Shown here: one piece after another, positions 11,601-26,600 of the stretch | How positions within the stretch are numbered: position 1 is the stretch's first letter | Layout: each line of letters begins with the position of its first letter | Assembly (NCBI RefSeq): GCF_037975245.1 | Contig: NC_092562.1 | Location: 23,615,554-23,679,553 of the forward strand | Origin: Apostichopus japonicus | Taxonomy: Eukaryota > Echinodermata > Holothuroidea > Aspidochirotida > Stichopodidae | DNA length: 64,000 nucleotides | Direction: 5' to 3' | Made by a program: the position numbers and the translations under genes | Notes under the pieces: generated by a model | Told to the model about the DNA's origin: nothing | Seen by the model: the letters and a program-made list of their open reading frames with translations, nothing else | Databases searched by the model: none

Positions 11601-14600
11601 AAACAAACATTCATTTCGGTCATTAAGTTAATAATGGACCTGAAGCTTTGAATCTGGCAATGGTCCAAAGATATGACCTACTGATACTGGGACACAGGAC
11701 ATGTAATAGTACCTACAGGTACACTGCAAGGTCCTTTACTTACTGGAAAGCGGTCAGAACTGGACGTTACATAGTGTAGTCATCCCATCCTGTGCAGTTT
11801 GGTGCATAAGGAACATGTTTCCATCAGAGGATTGTCACTACACAGGAATTAAAGTTGGCATATTTTAGAAAAACATATTCAAATTAACATTTATGTTTTT
11901 CAATGCATATCATGGATTGTAAGACTTTCTTTGAGGGTACGGAAAGGACCAGGTATTGTTTAAGGAAAAGACAATACATGCTAGACATGTTTATTTTGAC
12001 ATATGTAGACCTTTATAAATTGACCTATAGAGGCTACACTTCTCAATGTCATATGCATGAACAACTTTGAAAAACATAGGATAGGTAGTTGTGGAAAATG
12101 GGGTAGTTTTTCTTCCAAAGCAACAATCCATACCTGGCCGATATGTCCACAAAAACTGCCTCACGTGTCTCACTTTCACCAGAAATGTACTTTACGCACA
12201 ATTTCAGAAGTTTTTTACCATTTTGGTGACTTCAGTTGGTGAGATTAAATTTTATGGGCATCAATTTAATAACGATGTTTGATGTTTGCTTGCAGTATTT
12301 TATCTCCTGTGAAATTAAAGAGCTTACATCCATAACATTTGGGCTAATGCAAGCTGTGATAACGAATGGGATAAAAAAAATAGCAAATTATAGTACAGTT
12401 TTGAATGTTCTTTTTTTAAACATTCTACCATCTTTTAATTGCCAATAATAATTACTTCCACTGTTTAATGTTTGATTAATCATATCATGTATTTGTGCAA
12501 ATGAGCTTAAGAATCTACTACAACCATTGATTATGTGTAAACCCACTCTTATATTGGCTCTGTAAAGTCTTCAATTGTTGGCTTATGGACAGTGGACACT
12601 CTTGGTATAATTTTTTCGTTCATCAAGTAGGGTTTTTCAAGCCTGTTTAGATGACATAGATTAACTACCAGAACTTTCACAATGTTCTCCAGAAATGCAG
12701 AATGTATCCATAGGTTTTGGGCTCTTTCACAGGTACCAGATGCCATTGTTTGGTGGCTGCGGAGTACTTCACCTTGACCCTGAAAAGAAATCATAAGAGG
12801 TGGTTGTGATTTGCATATTAATTTGTGCACCTCCAGATAATCAACACACAGGGTATTTTAACAAATATCTTCATATGTAGCTATAAGGCTGCTGTCAATT
12901 AAATCTTGATTGTTTTCACTATGAAATACTACCTAGAAACAATTAACATCATCAAAAGGAGTGTAGAACTGTATGTTCATGTACTAGGTAAATACCTTGA
13001 AAGTGTTTCAATTTAGTTATGCATTTAACCTCTGGTTTAAGACATAAATGAATCCACAAACCATCAATTGCATCTATGGTAATAATGTAAATATTCTGTT
13101 GTGAAGTGAGAAAGAAGTGTGCCTAAAAGGTATCATTTGAAATGGGTTGTACATCTAATGCCATTCACTACACATATTAAATAAGCATATAATGAGGGCA
13201 CAGACAGAAACAATTACTCATCATTCCCATCTCCATCTTTCTTTGGAACAGTTTCTGTGAAAGTTGAAATCGATGGCTGCCAAGTACTTTCTCCCAGCAT
13301 ACAGTATCCAACGTAGCTGTGATAAAGAATGAAAAAGTTGGGGTCATATGTTAATTATGAAGTTTGATTATGCAAACTTTTATCAGGGTTTCTTTGCCAG
13401 AATATATTTTATAGTAATATTTACCTTTTCAGTAATCATGTTTGCAAGCAGTTGTCTTACCATGTACAGTACACAAATACACACACACACACACACACAC
13501 ACCCACCCACACACACCCATGTTTGTGTTTCATTCAGACCGAGGGCCCCATTGTATTTTCCATTGTTCAAATCCACGTACCCTAACTTTAACAATACCCC
13601 ATACAATAGAATTCTTCCGAGGACGTGGTGATTCTTTAGAAATCACAACCGAGGACCTGAAATTCTTTTGTTCAAGTCCTCGGTCAGATAGAAAAACAAA
13701 CGCACACACACACACACAACATTTCCATCAAATTCTTGGCCTTTTGGCAAGAATTTAACAATTATTCATTATTTAAAAAAAAATTTATGTCAGCTGGCAG
13801 GGTAGTTGAAGGATGTCCATGCAACCCACTGTTGCCATGACAGGGCTTTTAGGTTTTGTCATGGGGCATTAAGGAACCATGATGCAATGCTACTTCTGCA
13901 TGTATTGTCCTGACTCTCTAAATTCACTCTGATAAAGGGCCACATAGGCTGGATGTCCAGGAAGTTACTCACCATCCCATATAATATATATTTCTCCTTA
14001 AGGAGAGGGAGGACTTCCAGGTGTCAACATGGGCTATTCATTGTAATCAGCTAATGAGCAACATGACTTGATACTGCTAACAAGAGACTACTGTAACTCT
14101 ATGTACTGAAGGTAGTTTATATGTAGGATGACTTCCTGTCAATGCTCTCAACGCAGATGTTGTAGAAGGTGAAGTGGAGATGAAGGGCAAAACTGGATTT
14201 GAATACACTATGTATTACTTGCAAATATTACAACAATGACAGAAGGGTATTCCATGCAAATAGACCAAATCTAATCCTCCTTCGCTTCTTGTTGTAACAG
14301 TGCATGCCTTGGTAAACAGTAAACACTGAATAGTACAGAACTTGGTGGATTCAAATTTGGCCAAGTATATATAATTTGTTCCATTGGAAAGTATGCATGT
14401 AGCATTTAGTAGCATTGATAGATTTTATGAGAAGTTTGCATATCTCTGAAGCATAGATCTACTGAAAACAAATACAAAAAATAAATGCTGACGAAAACAT
14501 GGCACAAACAATGTTGCATACCATAGGCTATATAGTGCAGACTTAATTAAGTAGTACCAAAACAGAATGTGACTTTCTACAGTATGTTGGGTTTCACTGA

Positions 14601-17600
14601 CCTTAGAATGAAGCTTAGCCGGTGACATCCCTATGTTCCGACGTCTCTATGTTCCGACGTCTCTATGTTCCGACGTCTCTATGTTCCGACAAATTGTTTG
14701 GACTCTAATTTTTTTTTTGACCCAATGTTCTTTTGGAGACTCAAATCTTTTTGGTCCCCCATTTTTCGGACCAAATTTTTTGGAGGGGCCAAATTTTTTG
14801 GGCCCCAAATTTTTTGGGACCCAATTTTTTTGGGGGGGACTCAAGTTTTTTTGGACCAACATTTTTTCTGACCTACCTTTTTGGGGACACAATTTTTTGG
14901 ACGCACCAAATGTTTTTCAGGAAAAAATGGGCCCAAAGTTTGCTATGACCCAAATAGTGCTTGTGACCGAAAAATGCTTGTGACCCGAAATTTAATTGTT
15001 TGTACTCAAATTTTTTGGGACCAAAATCAGTTTGGTCAAAAATAATTTTGGTCCGGAAAAAGTTGGTCCGAAAACATGTTGGTGTCAAAACTTTTGGTCC
15101 CAAAAAAATTTGGTCATAAAAATATATTGGTCCAAAATAATTTTGGTCCGAAAAAAGTTGGTCTGAAAACATGTTGGTCAACAATTTTGGTCCAAAAAAA
15201 AATTGAGTCCGAAAAAAATTTGGGTAAAAACAATTAGAGTCCAAAAAAATTGTCGGAACATAGAGACGTCGGAACATAGAGACGTCGGAACATAGAGACA
15301 TCGGAACATAGAGACGTCGGAACATAGAGACGTCGGAACATAGAGATGTAACCGCTTAGCCTAGCTACATACCAAGCAAAATAACCAGATCAATAAAGGA
15401 AACTAGGAAAGTGAATGTGGTGGAAGTACAGCCTATACCTACCTTGCTATGCATGCATAGGACAGACAGGAAATTAGTTCAGTTGGCCTTTCAACCAAGT
15501 TAATAGTATCGTCAACTATCCTAGAAGTTCATGCACATGTATGTTAAATTATTCTATAATGTCCATTGTAATATACTAGCCTAACCATTTTTGCAATCTG
15601 ATACATATTCTCCACCATTATGAACACTTTTAAAGTTTGCTTTTGCGAAAATTCTGCTAAAAACTTTCTTGTTGCTTACTTATTATTTCATAAGCTACAC
15701 TTTTACTTATAGGCAGAATCATATGCTGGGAGTTAACCACAAAATGTCCATTCTTTGGAACATTGTTTTGTTGGGAGTTGTTTTTGCTGATTTTAGAGTG
15801 TTAGTCGCCTGGGGAGTAGGAGAAGGCAAGAAAACACCATCTACTTTCCATTAGTTTTGTACAGTTGGTGATATATATATCTAAGGGTGAGTAGTAGTGC
15901 TACATTGAGTTTGGTCATACTTCCTGCATTTTCAGCAAGCAATGTGTCAATTATATAGCAATCATAATTTCTGAATTTTCAGTGGGCCATGAGTCAATTA
16001 TACATCAATGATCAATCAGAAAGGGAAAAAAAGAAGTCACGTTAGTAATAAAGTAAGGCCTGTCCTTAGTCACCTATACAGACTACTACTAGTCTATGTT
16101 CCCTAACTACATGCACCCAAATGTTTGCTCCTAGCTAGGAAGGCATATTTAACCACATGTACCTGCATCCTTTTCCTTCAAAATGATGACTCCTGATGTA
16201 AATATTATTTTGTAAAACTTGAAAATTATCCACTTTCTTCACGCTTCAAATAAAGCATGTGGGCCAGGCATTTACTTTTTTTTTCAAAGTAAGCAAAACC
16301 AACAGAAAATAAAGATTGCTACCTAGTACTTTGATCTGTGATATGCTGTCTGTCATAGATCTGTGATATTGGGAAGGCCTATCAAATGTTCGTATAATGT
16401 GTAGGTCGACATCAATTTATTTATATCTTCTTGTGGATTTTTGGAGGACGCAAAATACCATGAACGAAATCAGGTATCTTTGCCATTTGTAGAAATGTAT
16501 GGCTAACATTGATGTTAACTGCACTAATAAACACAGGTAATATTTTATAAGAAATTTTGGCAGGTAAGAAGTTGGTGACACGAAAGTCATTTGAAACTAG
16601 CCTAGGCTAGATAAAAGATTCGTGCAGTAACAGTTAAATTGATTCCATAGCTGCACAAAGTTAGGTTAGTAAGGAGTAGCCTAGTAATAATATATTCCTA
16701 TCCAACTCCGAGTCCTTGTTGAATACCCTAGCTGACAGTGGTGGCTGCAAAACACAATCGTCTAGACTAGATACAACTACATTAGGCCCATTTCAAATAT
16801 TCAGGCCAAGCCTTTGGCTATAGGCCTAGTCACAGTATTACAGATACTTTTACCATGTGTCCTGACAGTGACACTAACTAAGATTACCTGAATGTTACTT
16901 GTAAGGCCTAACTAACGTTACAGGCCTAGCCCACAGTGCTTGTAGCTAGGCCATCAACATTCACCGTAGTTGAATCGTTAATGAAAGTTATTTGACTTAC
17001 CTAGGCCTAAGCTACTTCAACTGCGGTATAGCAAACACCAACCTCCTTCAGCGTTTTCCAGTTTTCAAAAGAATCTACCAGAGAGATTTTGCCGTCTTTT
17101 TTCAATTCATTCTCCTAGTCCTACGTTGCTTTGTAGAGCTAGACACAATTTCGATGTGTATTTCGAGTAGACTGTGTCCCGGCCCTGTATATGCACCTAG
17201 ACCAAGATATTTGTGTATAAGTATAATAGTGAAGCTAATTACGGCCGTGTACGTACGAGCCGGGAGTTGTTACACACAATTCCCTAGTATAGTACGTACG
17301 AGCGTTACGACTCGGCAATCTAGCTAGCGCTGTATATTTGAACAGTGTACTCGGCTACATACAGTACTGTAGATCAGTGTGTATATATATATTGAACATA
17401 CTGCGTGTATACTACTGTATCATGTAGATCAGTATCTGTCTACTGTTTACGCTACTGGGAGTCGAGTTTCAGTGTGTTGCCATAGGGATGATTTGCACAC
17501 GGCATTTCGCTCCCATCAAGCGATGCTTCTCTCGGATTCATTCTATAGACCCTTTAAACAAGACATAACTAGATACTAATATACATACAAACATATGCAC

Positions 17601-20600
17601 TTTAACGGTTAGTGGACGTGGCCACCTTTAAATACAGCTATATTTGCATTCGTAAACACTAACGGTACATGGGCGCGGCCATTTTAACTACCGCCATCTT
17701 ACTAAGGAGGGCACAATTCCAAATCTACGTACTTCCCCAATGGGTCAATCTAAAGTACAGTACTTCCACACATGTATTCACATGAGAATCATGCAGGTTC
17801 TCATGTTTATCTTACATCTTAGTTACGGACACAATATACACTCTTAATTGTTACAACAGAAATGAGCATGACGAATAACAGACTTCATTTGATGTAAAAG
17901 CCACGTTCCTACACCCACTTAATCGATGTAAAGGCTACGATTCCTACATACACTTAACGTTAACGGTAATCGACCAGCAGCCCATACACAGCGTGCACAG
18001 TGTTAAATAGACCAGCCTACGCTAAGCGAGCGAAACTTGACAAAACGCCAGTGTGAGCATTGAAGCTATAATCGAACTGTGGGCTTGTTTTTAATACATA
18101 AAACATACAAATTACTTGGAAAACATTACACATTGTCTTCAATGTACGAATAATTACCTTTGGAGCTCAACTCGCTCAGCAACATTTGATAAGAGAAAGT
18201 GCATGAACGGTATCTCTGTAGTTCACCAACAGCAGACGAAATAGCGTGTGTGGAGGGTCGTAAACAACAGAAGACCAGTGCGCGGATTATAGACGCTTAA
18301 ACAATACGGATGCATTGTTCTTGTTACACCAACATGCTAAGAAGCAGTTTCAGGTCGAAGGTTATCACTATGCGCGAGGATCAAAGATTATCGCTATGCT
18401 GGAAGAATTTTATGAGGTTTGGCAAAACTATGAGGGCACACGATATTCCCTCACATATGTGTCTCTGAGATCAAAATTGAGTCAAATTAAGAGAAAAGTG
18501 AAAATTTTCTTACATAATAGATCCAAGTGTGAACGAACGTTGAATCGACATGCAACCTTCACATGTGTATTACAAGTTCTATCAAATATTTAAGTCAATG
18601 GGTTAAAGGTCAAATGTATAATTTTAATTCAAATTTGTATAAAAAACCTTTCCTAAACAGCTATTCTTATTTTCTCCAAACTTGGTAGGAAAGTACCACA
18701 TGATATTATCCATGGCAACTGAGGTCGAAGAACTTTGTATAATGTTAGTAGTACTTATACCTAAAACTCTCCTCAACAACTGAACCGATAACCTTCAAAT
18801 TTGGCAGGAAGAATTGCCCCATGATTGGGACTTATTCCTTATAGACCTTCTGCACGAAAGTTCAGAGGTCAAAAGTTGAATGATGCAAAAAGCAGGCTTT
18901 TGATATAAATACAAGGGAGACAGTTTGAATAGTAAGGCAAACCTCAAAAGTTAAGTATTATCAAACTATATAACTTACTGTACAATGGCAACAGCTGGAG
19001 GTCAATGCACAAGGAATATAAATGAGTTTATGAATGTTTAAATTTAAACCTGCTTTATTGCAAACACAACTTATTCATTAACGGGTATTCACAATGAGAT
19101 ATCCACTTCGCTGGAAATGTTTCTAAATTTTACGTATAGCATACAATGATAGCTCTTCAACAATATTTTGCCTGCTGTGTGTATGCAGTTACTGAGGAAT
19201 GTAGTTTGATTCCTACTGTAAAGTTCTCATCTAATCTCAATCATACTACTTTAGTCCACTATGGGCATCATGCTTATATTGGAGCTGTGCTCAGTGTTTA
19301 CCAAACTGGTGACCTACATACTATTTATTCTTCATTCTGTTATGACCCAAATATTCAGGGTAGCTGTAGAGTATATCATTCAGTAGTCTGACTGCTTTAA
19401 GCAAAGCAACAGACATTATATTTCAATATACCACAGATCTTTAATATTAATAATATATGTATTTATGTATAAATAGAGTGCAAAAGTTTATACCCTGTGT
19501 GCATTTGTCATGTGGCCTAGACAGCTATTTATCATTCTGTATGAGTATCACAATGCAGCTGGTGTAACACTGATAAGGACATATGTATTTTGTGCATCAT
19601 ATTGCGTAGCTGCAGTGACTTTATGAGATATTTGGAAGTAGGGGTTGGAGGAGGAGGTGGCACAGCAACATTGGGGGGGGGGGGAGCAGGCTGGTAATAC
19701 TGACTGGCACCAGAGGTTTTCATCCTTCCAGAGCTTAATATCAGTAGAAATTTAAAGTCAAAACATTTCTTTCTTTTCTTTCGGAACATTACAAAACTTA
19801 AATCATTGGTGGGTGCACCAAACATTTGGAGAGCACTTGCCTCCATTGGAGATGCCACTGTGTAGCTGTAACCCAACAAAAGATGTAATACGTGCATGTA
19901 AAGTGTCTTCTAAACTTAAAGTCTTTGAATATTTTGGGATATCACACTTTTGTTTTGTTCTTCCTTTGTTTGTTTGAAAACAAAGCATATTATGTCATAG
20001 TCATCAACAATATGATGCTTACATTGCAACTTAGTTTCGCTATAATGTTTATTTAGCTATCCCTGTGGCAAAAATTAACATGAATCCTGCTGTTGGTGTT
20101 AACACAGGACAAAATCTGAAAAAGACTTGTCTTTCATGTTATTAGTGTGACCCAAGTGTCATAATGATAATGCTGTGTGAAATATTTTCTGCTGAGCTTA
20201 AGAATTTTTTAATTTCTTGGTAGGATTAAAATGTACTTGAATCTTGTGCTAACAACTTAAATCTCAAATATTTTAGTGTTTGTCACCAATATTTTCATGT
20301 ACATGTGTCAATCCATGTCAAATGTATAAAGGCTTGCAGTGTCCAGGTATGGCTGATGTTGAAATGATATGTGCCTAGATGTCTCAAAGGAGGAGAATTG
20401 GCAAATAGTGTCTGTTCAAGTTTTGTTTGGCAACACCTAATTGAAACCCCATAGTTTTTCTAATTTAGAGGATACTTTTTTTCAAGAGTAAGTCTTGTCT
20501 CACAGATTAACATATATTGTGATTAAAAGACCTACAGTAGTCTTTAAATTAAATATATGAAGTGTCACAAACTATAAGTGCCTCTTTTCACCAAGATTAA

Positions 20601-23600
20601 TGTATGTCGTCCAGTTACAGAGTTTTTGGCAATTGACAATTCATTATCATGGACGTTAAATATGAATCTAAGAGACTTTTGGTCAATTTGCAGCTTTGAT
20701 AAGTCAACGAAGGCTTCTTCGCAAGTTCCAATTAGGGATAGTCAAAGAAACGTGAATGTCAACATTTTTGGCATTAGCATTTTTTGAGTTGCTCTGACTG
20801 TATATGCCCGTCATGATTAATGCTGTAAATCAATAAGAAAATACCACAATTGTCTTCTTTCTCTTCCACTTCCTCCCCTCAATAACCACCCCCCCCCCCA
20901 AAAAAAAGGAACCATCAAGGAATATCAGATGCTACTACCCTTATATAATTTCCTTTACTATGTTCTTCTTGGTTTTCCTTTTGCTAACAGCTTGCAGCTC
21001 TGGTAGATGGGGTCCACCAGGATGTACTGGTATCTGTGACAATTGTTACAATGGAGGAGTTTGTGATGATGAAACTGGGAAATGTATCTGTCCTCAGGAT
21101 TCATGGGACAAAACTGTCTGACAGGTTTGCACAGATGTCTGAGAACTTTTTCTTTTGAGGTTTTCTTTGAATGATGGTGAGAGGCCATATGGGACACTAT
21201 GTTGGTAATTCCTCCTCTTCCCATTCCTCCAAGGAAAACTAAGTAATATAGTTTGTAATATTTGTGAAAAGCTTCCACCAAGTTGGGAGTTCTTACTCTG
21301 GGTAGCCTTTGATAGGAATGTTGGAAAGAGACCATCTATTTACCATGTTCGGGGTGCAGGTTAACATAACTTTGATTCCCAGGTAATCTTATTGTTGACT
21401 TATTATAGTCCTTAAACTTGTACTGTAGCAACATGCATTTATCTTCTTTTCATTAATACAACTAAATTTTAATTTTAATGAATTCTAGACAAGCCAAGGA
21501 CTTAGCTTTATACTAAATAGACACTGCTGAAATATGGATAGAAATGAGAGGAACAGGAGCTACATTTGATCTTTTGGAGGATCATATCAGAGGAAGCAGT
21601 ATATGAATAAGTGACTCTACACTGCCGTTCCAATCACTTATGCAAGGAAACTATACAACTGCACAGTTTTCATGGTGGTGTCACTGTCACAGGTAACACA
21701 TGAGAATTGATGAAGATCTCTTTGGCATACAGTGGAACAACATGAAATACAGTTTGTAAAACTATCAAGTGTGGTTTTTTCTTTATATCAGGGAGAAAAT
21801 GCTGATTAATTTTGCATTGAATGTAAAAACAACTGCAAAAAATGTTTTCTTGCAGGGTGTGGTCCTGACAAGTTTGGCTATTCTTGTGAGTTTGAGTGTA
21901 CCATTGGAAATGGAGCAGCTGATGATGGTTGCCGAGGGAGACTGTTTTGTCTCATAGATCCTTTTGGTTGCAGATGTAACTCTGGATTCAAAAATCTTAG
22001 TTGTTCAGTGGGTAAGTATTTTGTTGATGCTTTTTTTGGTCTTGGAAGTGATTTTCAACCAATCAAGAGGCTGCAAATGAGAGTCATACTACCATATGGT
22101 AGTTAGATTGAGAAAGAATGAGATTATTTGCTATCAGCCATGCTCAGTTGAACCTGTAATTTTCACCATTTGTCGAAATTGGAAGTTATGTGGATGTAAC
22201 ATTTATTTTAATAGTTATTTATTTTTCATAGTTCAGTACATGTTTCAGTATGTGAATCAAGTGCAGTATAGTCTACTGCTGAGGGTTTCAGCATGTACAC
22301 TTATTCTCGTGTAGGCAAGTTTGTGCTTTAACAGTATTCAATTCAATTCATTTCATTTGCCTATCAAATAAGTGGTGCAGTATAAAACCACATTATGAGA
22401 AAATTTACATGAGAAAGAGTACATTAACAGAATTCAGATTATCATAATTGCAAAGTATCAAAGTATACCAAAGCATTGACTTTATCACTGTTAGAAAGGA
22501 AACCAGAGAGGAAGTTTCAAAGAATCAAAAATTAAAGCAATTTTCTGGCTACCTATAAAAGAGAATTAGTATTTAAGTGTGAAGAGTTGTACGATAATAT
22601 GAATGGTTGGATAAAATTGGTTCAGGGAAATGCAGAATCTTTATGATAGCTTAAATCTTAGTCTTGATACCTGTTTCCAATTCTGGTTTTGTTTTAACCA
22701 ATAGTTGGGTTTTAAAGATATATTCTTTCAACTCACAGCATAATTGACCCCATCTAGCTGTGTCCAATTATTTTTGTGACATAATTTCATTGCAATGCAT
22801 CGTGAAAATTAAATTCTTGTCAAGCGAATGATAAATTAATAAAATTGATGGGATAGCACACATTCTTTGCATTGAAATGTATTTGGCTATAATCCAGGTC
22901 ATACTATAATCATGATATTAGATCAAATTGTGTTTTGCTATACTGTAGTACTCTCTCCTTTTTCACAGAAATTCTAATTTTTGTGATCATACCAATAATT
23001 TCTATGAGTCAAATCTAATAAAGTGTATAAGAGATAACACTCAAGTCTTATATCATTTTCGGTACAGTTTGTGAACCAGGTAGATATGGTGCTGGCTGTT
23101 TACAAGATTGTCACTGTCAGAATCAAGGCAGCTGTAACAGATTTACAGGTGTATGTGACACAGGAGGCTGCCAAGCTGACTGGAGTGGGGCTAATTGTCA
23201 GAGTAAGTTCGATGCTTTTATTGTATGATCCTTTAGGTTATGTATTTATAAGATACATGATCAATACAACTGTTTAATGGTATTTATGTATGGATTACAC
23301 ATGTTTAGTTATATCAAGTGAGCTGTTATAAAATATCCACCTGTAAGTTATTTCTGTGCAGTTATATACCTTCACATATTTCATTAGGGAGGGTTTAAAT
23401 GTATGCCTAATCGCTTTGCATTGCTTTTACTCAGACTGACTACAAGCAGTTGAAACTTGTATTTCCTCCTTCACTTCCTTTTATAATTTCTATACTCTCT
23501 GTTCAAGCAAACTCTATAGAACTGTACACTCTATTGCTACTCAGTGCATTCATTATGTGTACCTTTGTCATGGTGTGATGATCACATTGTATGTATGTAT

Positions 23601-26600
23601 GTATATGTGATCTTCCCGCAAGCAGGAACTCGCGAAAGAAGCCATGGAGGCTTATAGACTCGCAAGCTGACCGAAGCCAATCTCTCGGCACACATCCATT
23701 TAACGTCCATGTCGGGAAGTTGTTATTGTACAACACCCTTGCCAGACGACACACATTGCTGTCGGCGGGGAATCGAACCGGGGATCTCATGACTGGGAGA
23801 CGCCGGCGTTAACCACTAGGCTATACACTCCGCCTATACACTCCGCCTATACACTCCACATTGATGGAATTTTAGCCCAAAGTTGACTTAAAATAGTTTA
23901 CTCACAGGAGCTATTTGTCAGAAACTTACCAGGCAAATTTACAGCTATGTATTTGTACAATAAGGAAGTAATTCAAGGATATTCCAAAGGCCAAGATGAT
24001 TGCTTAACAAAAAATACTAGACATTGTCTGCACCTTGAAGTGAAAACCACATCCTGGTAGCAATTTGTACGTTGAAGGATTTCAATTAAATTAAGCAGAA
24101 TGAATGATGTCATCATGTCAATTAAGCTGAATAATATTTTATCACTTATCCACAGAAGAAAATAGTATTTCCACAAAGACATTTAATTGTTCAATTAATT
24201 TAATAGACAATATGTACAGCTGAGCAAATTTTCCAAATGTATCATATTTTAAGGATTTATAACTCAACATGAAGATAATTATGATGGCTTATAAGTAAAA
24301 GGTCTTGTACCATGATAGCATTACAGACCATCTATGTACGAGTTCTGATACATTTATCAGAGTAAGAGAAGTATTTTCTGTATAAAAAAAAATCGCTGTG
24401 CAGAGCTTGCTTGACCTTCAAACTTGGTGCTTAATTAGATACTATTTAGGATGTTCTCTGCCGCGTTTCTTAATGTGATATGTCAGTAAGGTTACAAGTG
24501 GGCAAACTCTTGTAAATCTTGTTAGCAAGCTTATTATCTGTAGCACCATACACTAGTCAAAAGATGAAAGATTATGAAACATTCTGAGTGTGTCTACATA
24601 ATGCGGCTAAGGTTGATGTTAATGTTGCATGTACTTGCAATTATTCCAGTAGAAAACTACTAAAAATAATAACACACAACTATATGCAGCAAAATATATT
24701 TTTGTTAAAGCTGTACTAGGCCTAAGCAACTTTGAAGTTAGTTTGGAGAAGCACTCCTATAATGGCTTTTCTGGGCAATCAATGATTACTTTTCACATGT
24801 CAATGTTCAATGTTATGTGTTTAATAACTGTCTATCACTGTATTATAGCACTCATTTGAAAATCCGCCGTTTAGTAAGACTGCTGTTCATTTTTCGCCAC
24901 TGCCCACTTCTTCATCTTTTAAGGTTATTAGTCTGGAACGTTAGCCTGTGTTATGTAATCAGTTTGCCACGCCAGCAAAGAAAACGAGCATGGAAAAGGC
25001 CTTGTTGACATTTAAGAACACAAGGGGGATTATTGATATTAAGTCCGCGAAGAGGATTATCAATTAAGAACATGACACGTCTTATTAAAGCAAGAGTGAG
25101 TTTCGTATTAAGTCCGCTTGCGTGATTAATGATCCCCACAAGCGTGTAAAGGTCATATCAACTGTTTACGTTTCCCTGTGGATTGCCATTGCCACATGTG
25201 CTGTACTATTTTGGTACGTACTCCGTACACCATTGCGCCAGACTTTCATTGCACATAACAGTATACTCTATTCAAATTTCAAACCAATCCGTACAACGGC
25301 ACCACTATATACCATTACACGTAAACCCAGATTCAAATTTCTTACAAACCCTTCAAATTGATGAGCAAACGAACTTGCTAGTCATTGTTTTACTACTGAT
25401 ATCGTATTTGAGGCTTATCCAACATCGAAGGTGTGCAGTTAAAGGTAGTCAGTGAAGGCCCCAAATTGTAGCACACTTTAATTGCTAGAAGTTTTCAAAA
25501 GTACTTTCATGGAGGTCTATACACTCCAAATTGTTCTTAGACATTTTTAAGGAACTTACAAATTGGCTGTATGTCCCAGTGAGGACAATTCCTCAAGGGT
25601 TTTAATAAAAGCAGTTTTAGAATTTTGACCACAGGTGACCATATTTAAATATCTAGCATATTTGGGACCAATGCAGCATACCTTTAATGTTAGGTCTAAA
25701 GACCTAGTACAGTCTATGCATAGGCTAATGTAACTTCATTATAGGCAGGCCATACTTAATGGTTTTAGCCTTTTGTAACTGCCGTAGCAACCGATTCCAA
25801 AATCATCCGTTTCGAAAAAAAAACATACATTTTTGATTTTGACCTCTTCAAAAACATGTGAGTTTGGCCTACAATGAACTATAGTTTATTAGATTTAAGT
25901 GGACTGTCCATTCAGTTGGTTTTAGTCTCACAACCTTAACTTTGACTTTTCTGCAGTGAATCGGTGCAAAGAAAAATGAAATGGGTTAACGTATAGCGTC
26001 GTTAGGTAGTGTTTCTGTTAAGAAATGCAACGGTCTGGTACTTGAACAAACATACACAACATAGGTTTACCTGATCTGTAAACTTTACTGTATGCCTACT
26101 GCACGTTCAAAATCCCCTCCAAAGTCCACTGGATTGAGTGGATATTATAACTTAAACGGAAACCTCATCATAAGTCCGCAACTGTTTACATTACATTTAT
26201 TAAGAATGCAAGGGGGATGGAAAAAAACCCAAAAGGAGGATTATTCTTAAGAACGCACATGGACTTAAAGTATGAGTTCAAGAGCGTTCACACAAAAGGA
26301 ATTAATCGCCCTTGCAGACTTGAAGTACGAGTGTGTTCTTAAGTGTGAACAAGGCCAAAGTCTCTTGCACAGCTCAAATTTCCAGTGATCTAGTGCGAGA
26401 ACCTATAAAAATACCAGAGGCAGGTAAACCTTTATAGCAGTGGTTTTAAAGGGCGCATTTACAAATGTGATCTCATTTTTTTTTTCATTTGAAACGCTTT
26501 AATTTATTTGAGATAAATAAGTTGGTTTACTTGGCACTCCTAGTTGAATGTCAAGCAGTAGCAAAATCTGCTTTTTGCTTCCTTTTAAATACTTAGATTT

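Noticed and set aside
14633-15325. Open frames on both strands rich in Phe, Gly and Pro
   Set aside because: They are translations of the foldback repeat modules; both strands are open because of the repeat period, and there is no domain.
17660-17700. Solo LTR related to element B
   Set aside because: Only a short CATGGGCGCGGCCAT-like word is shared with the LTR near 58262; the flanks do not align.
19532-19897. Minus-strand proline-rich frame
   Set aside because: The proline run comes from a G homopolymer on the plus strand; the rest has no protein-like features.
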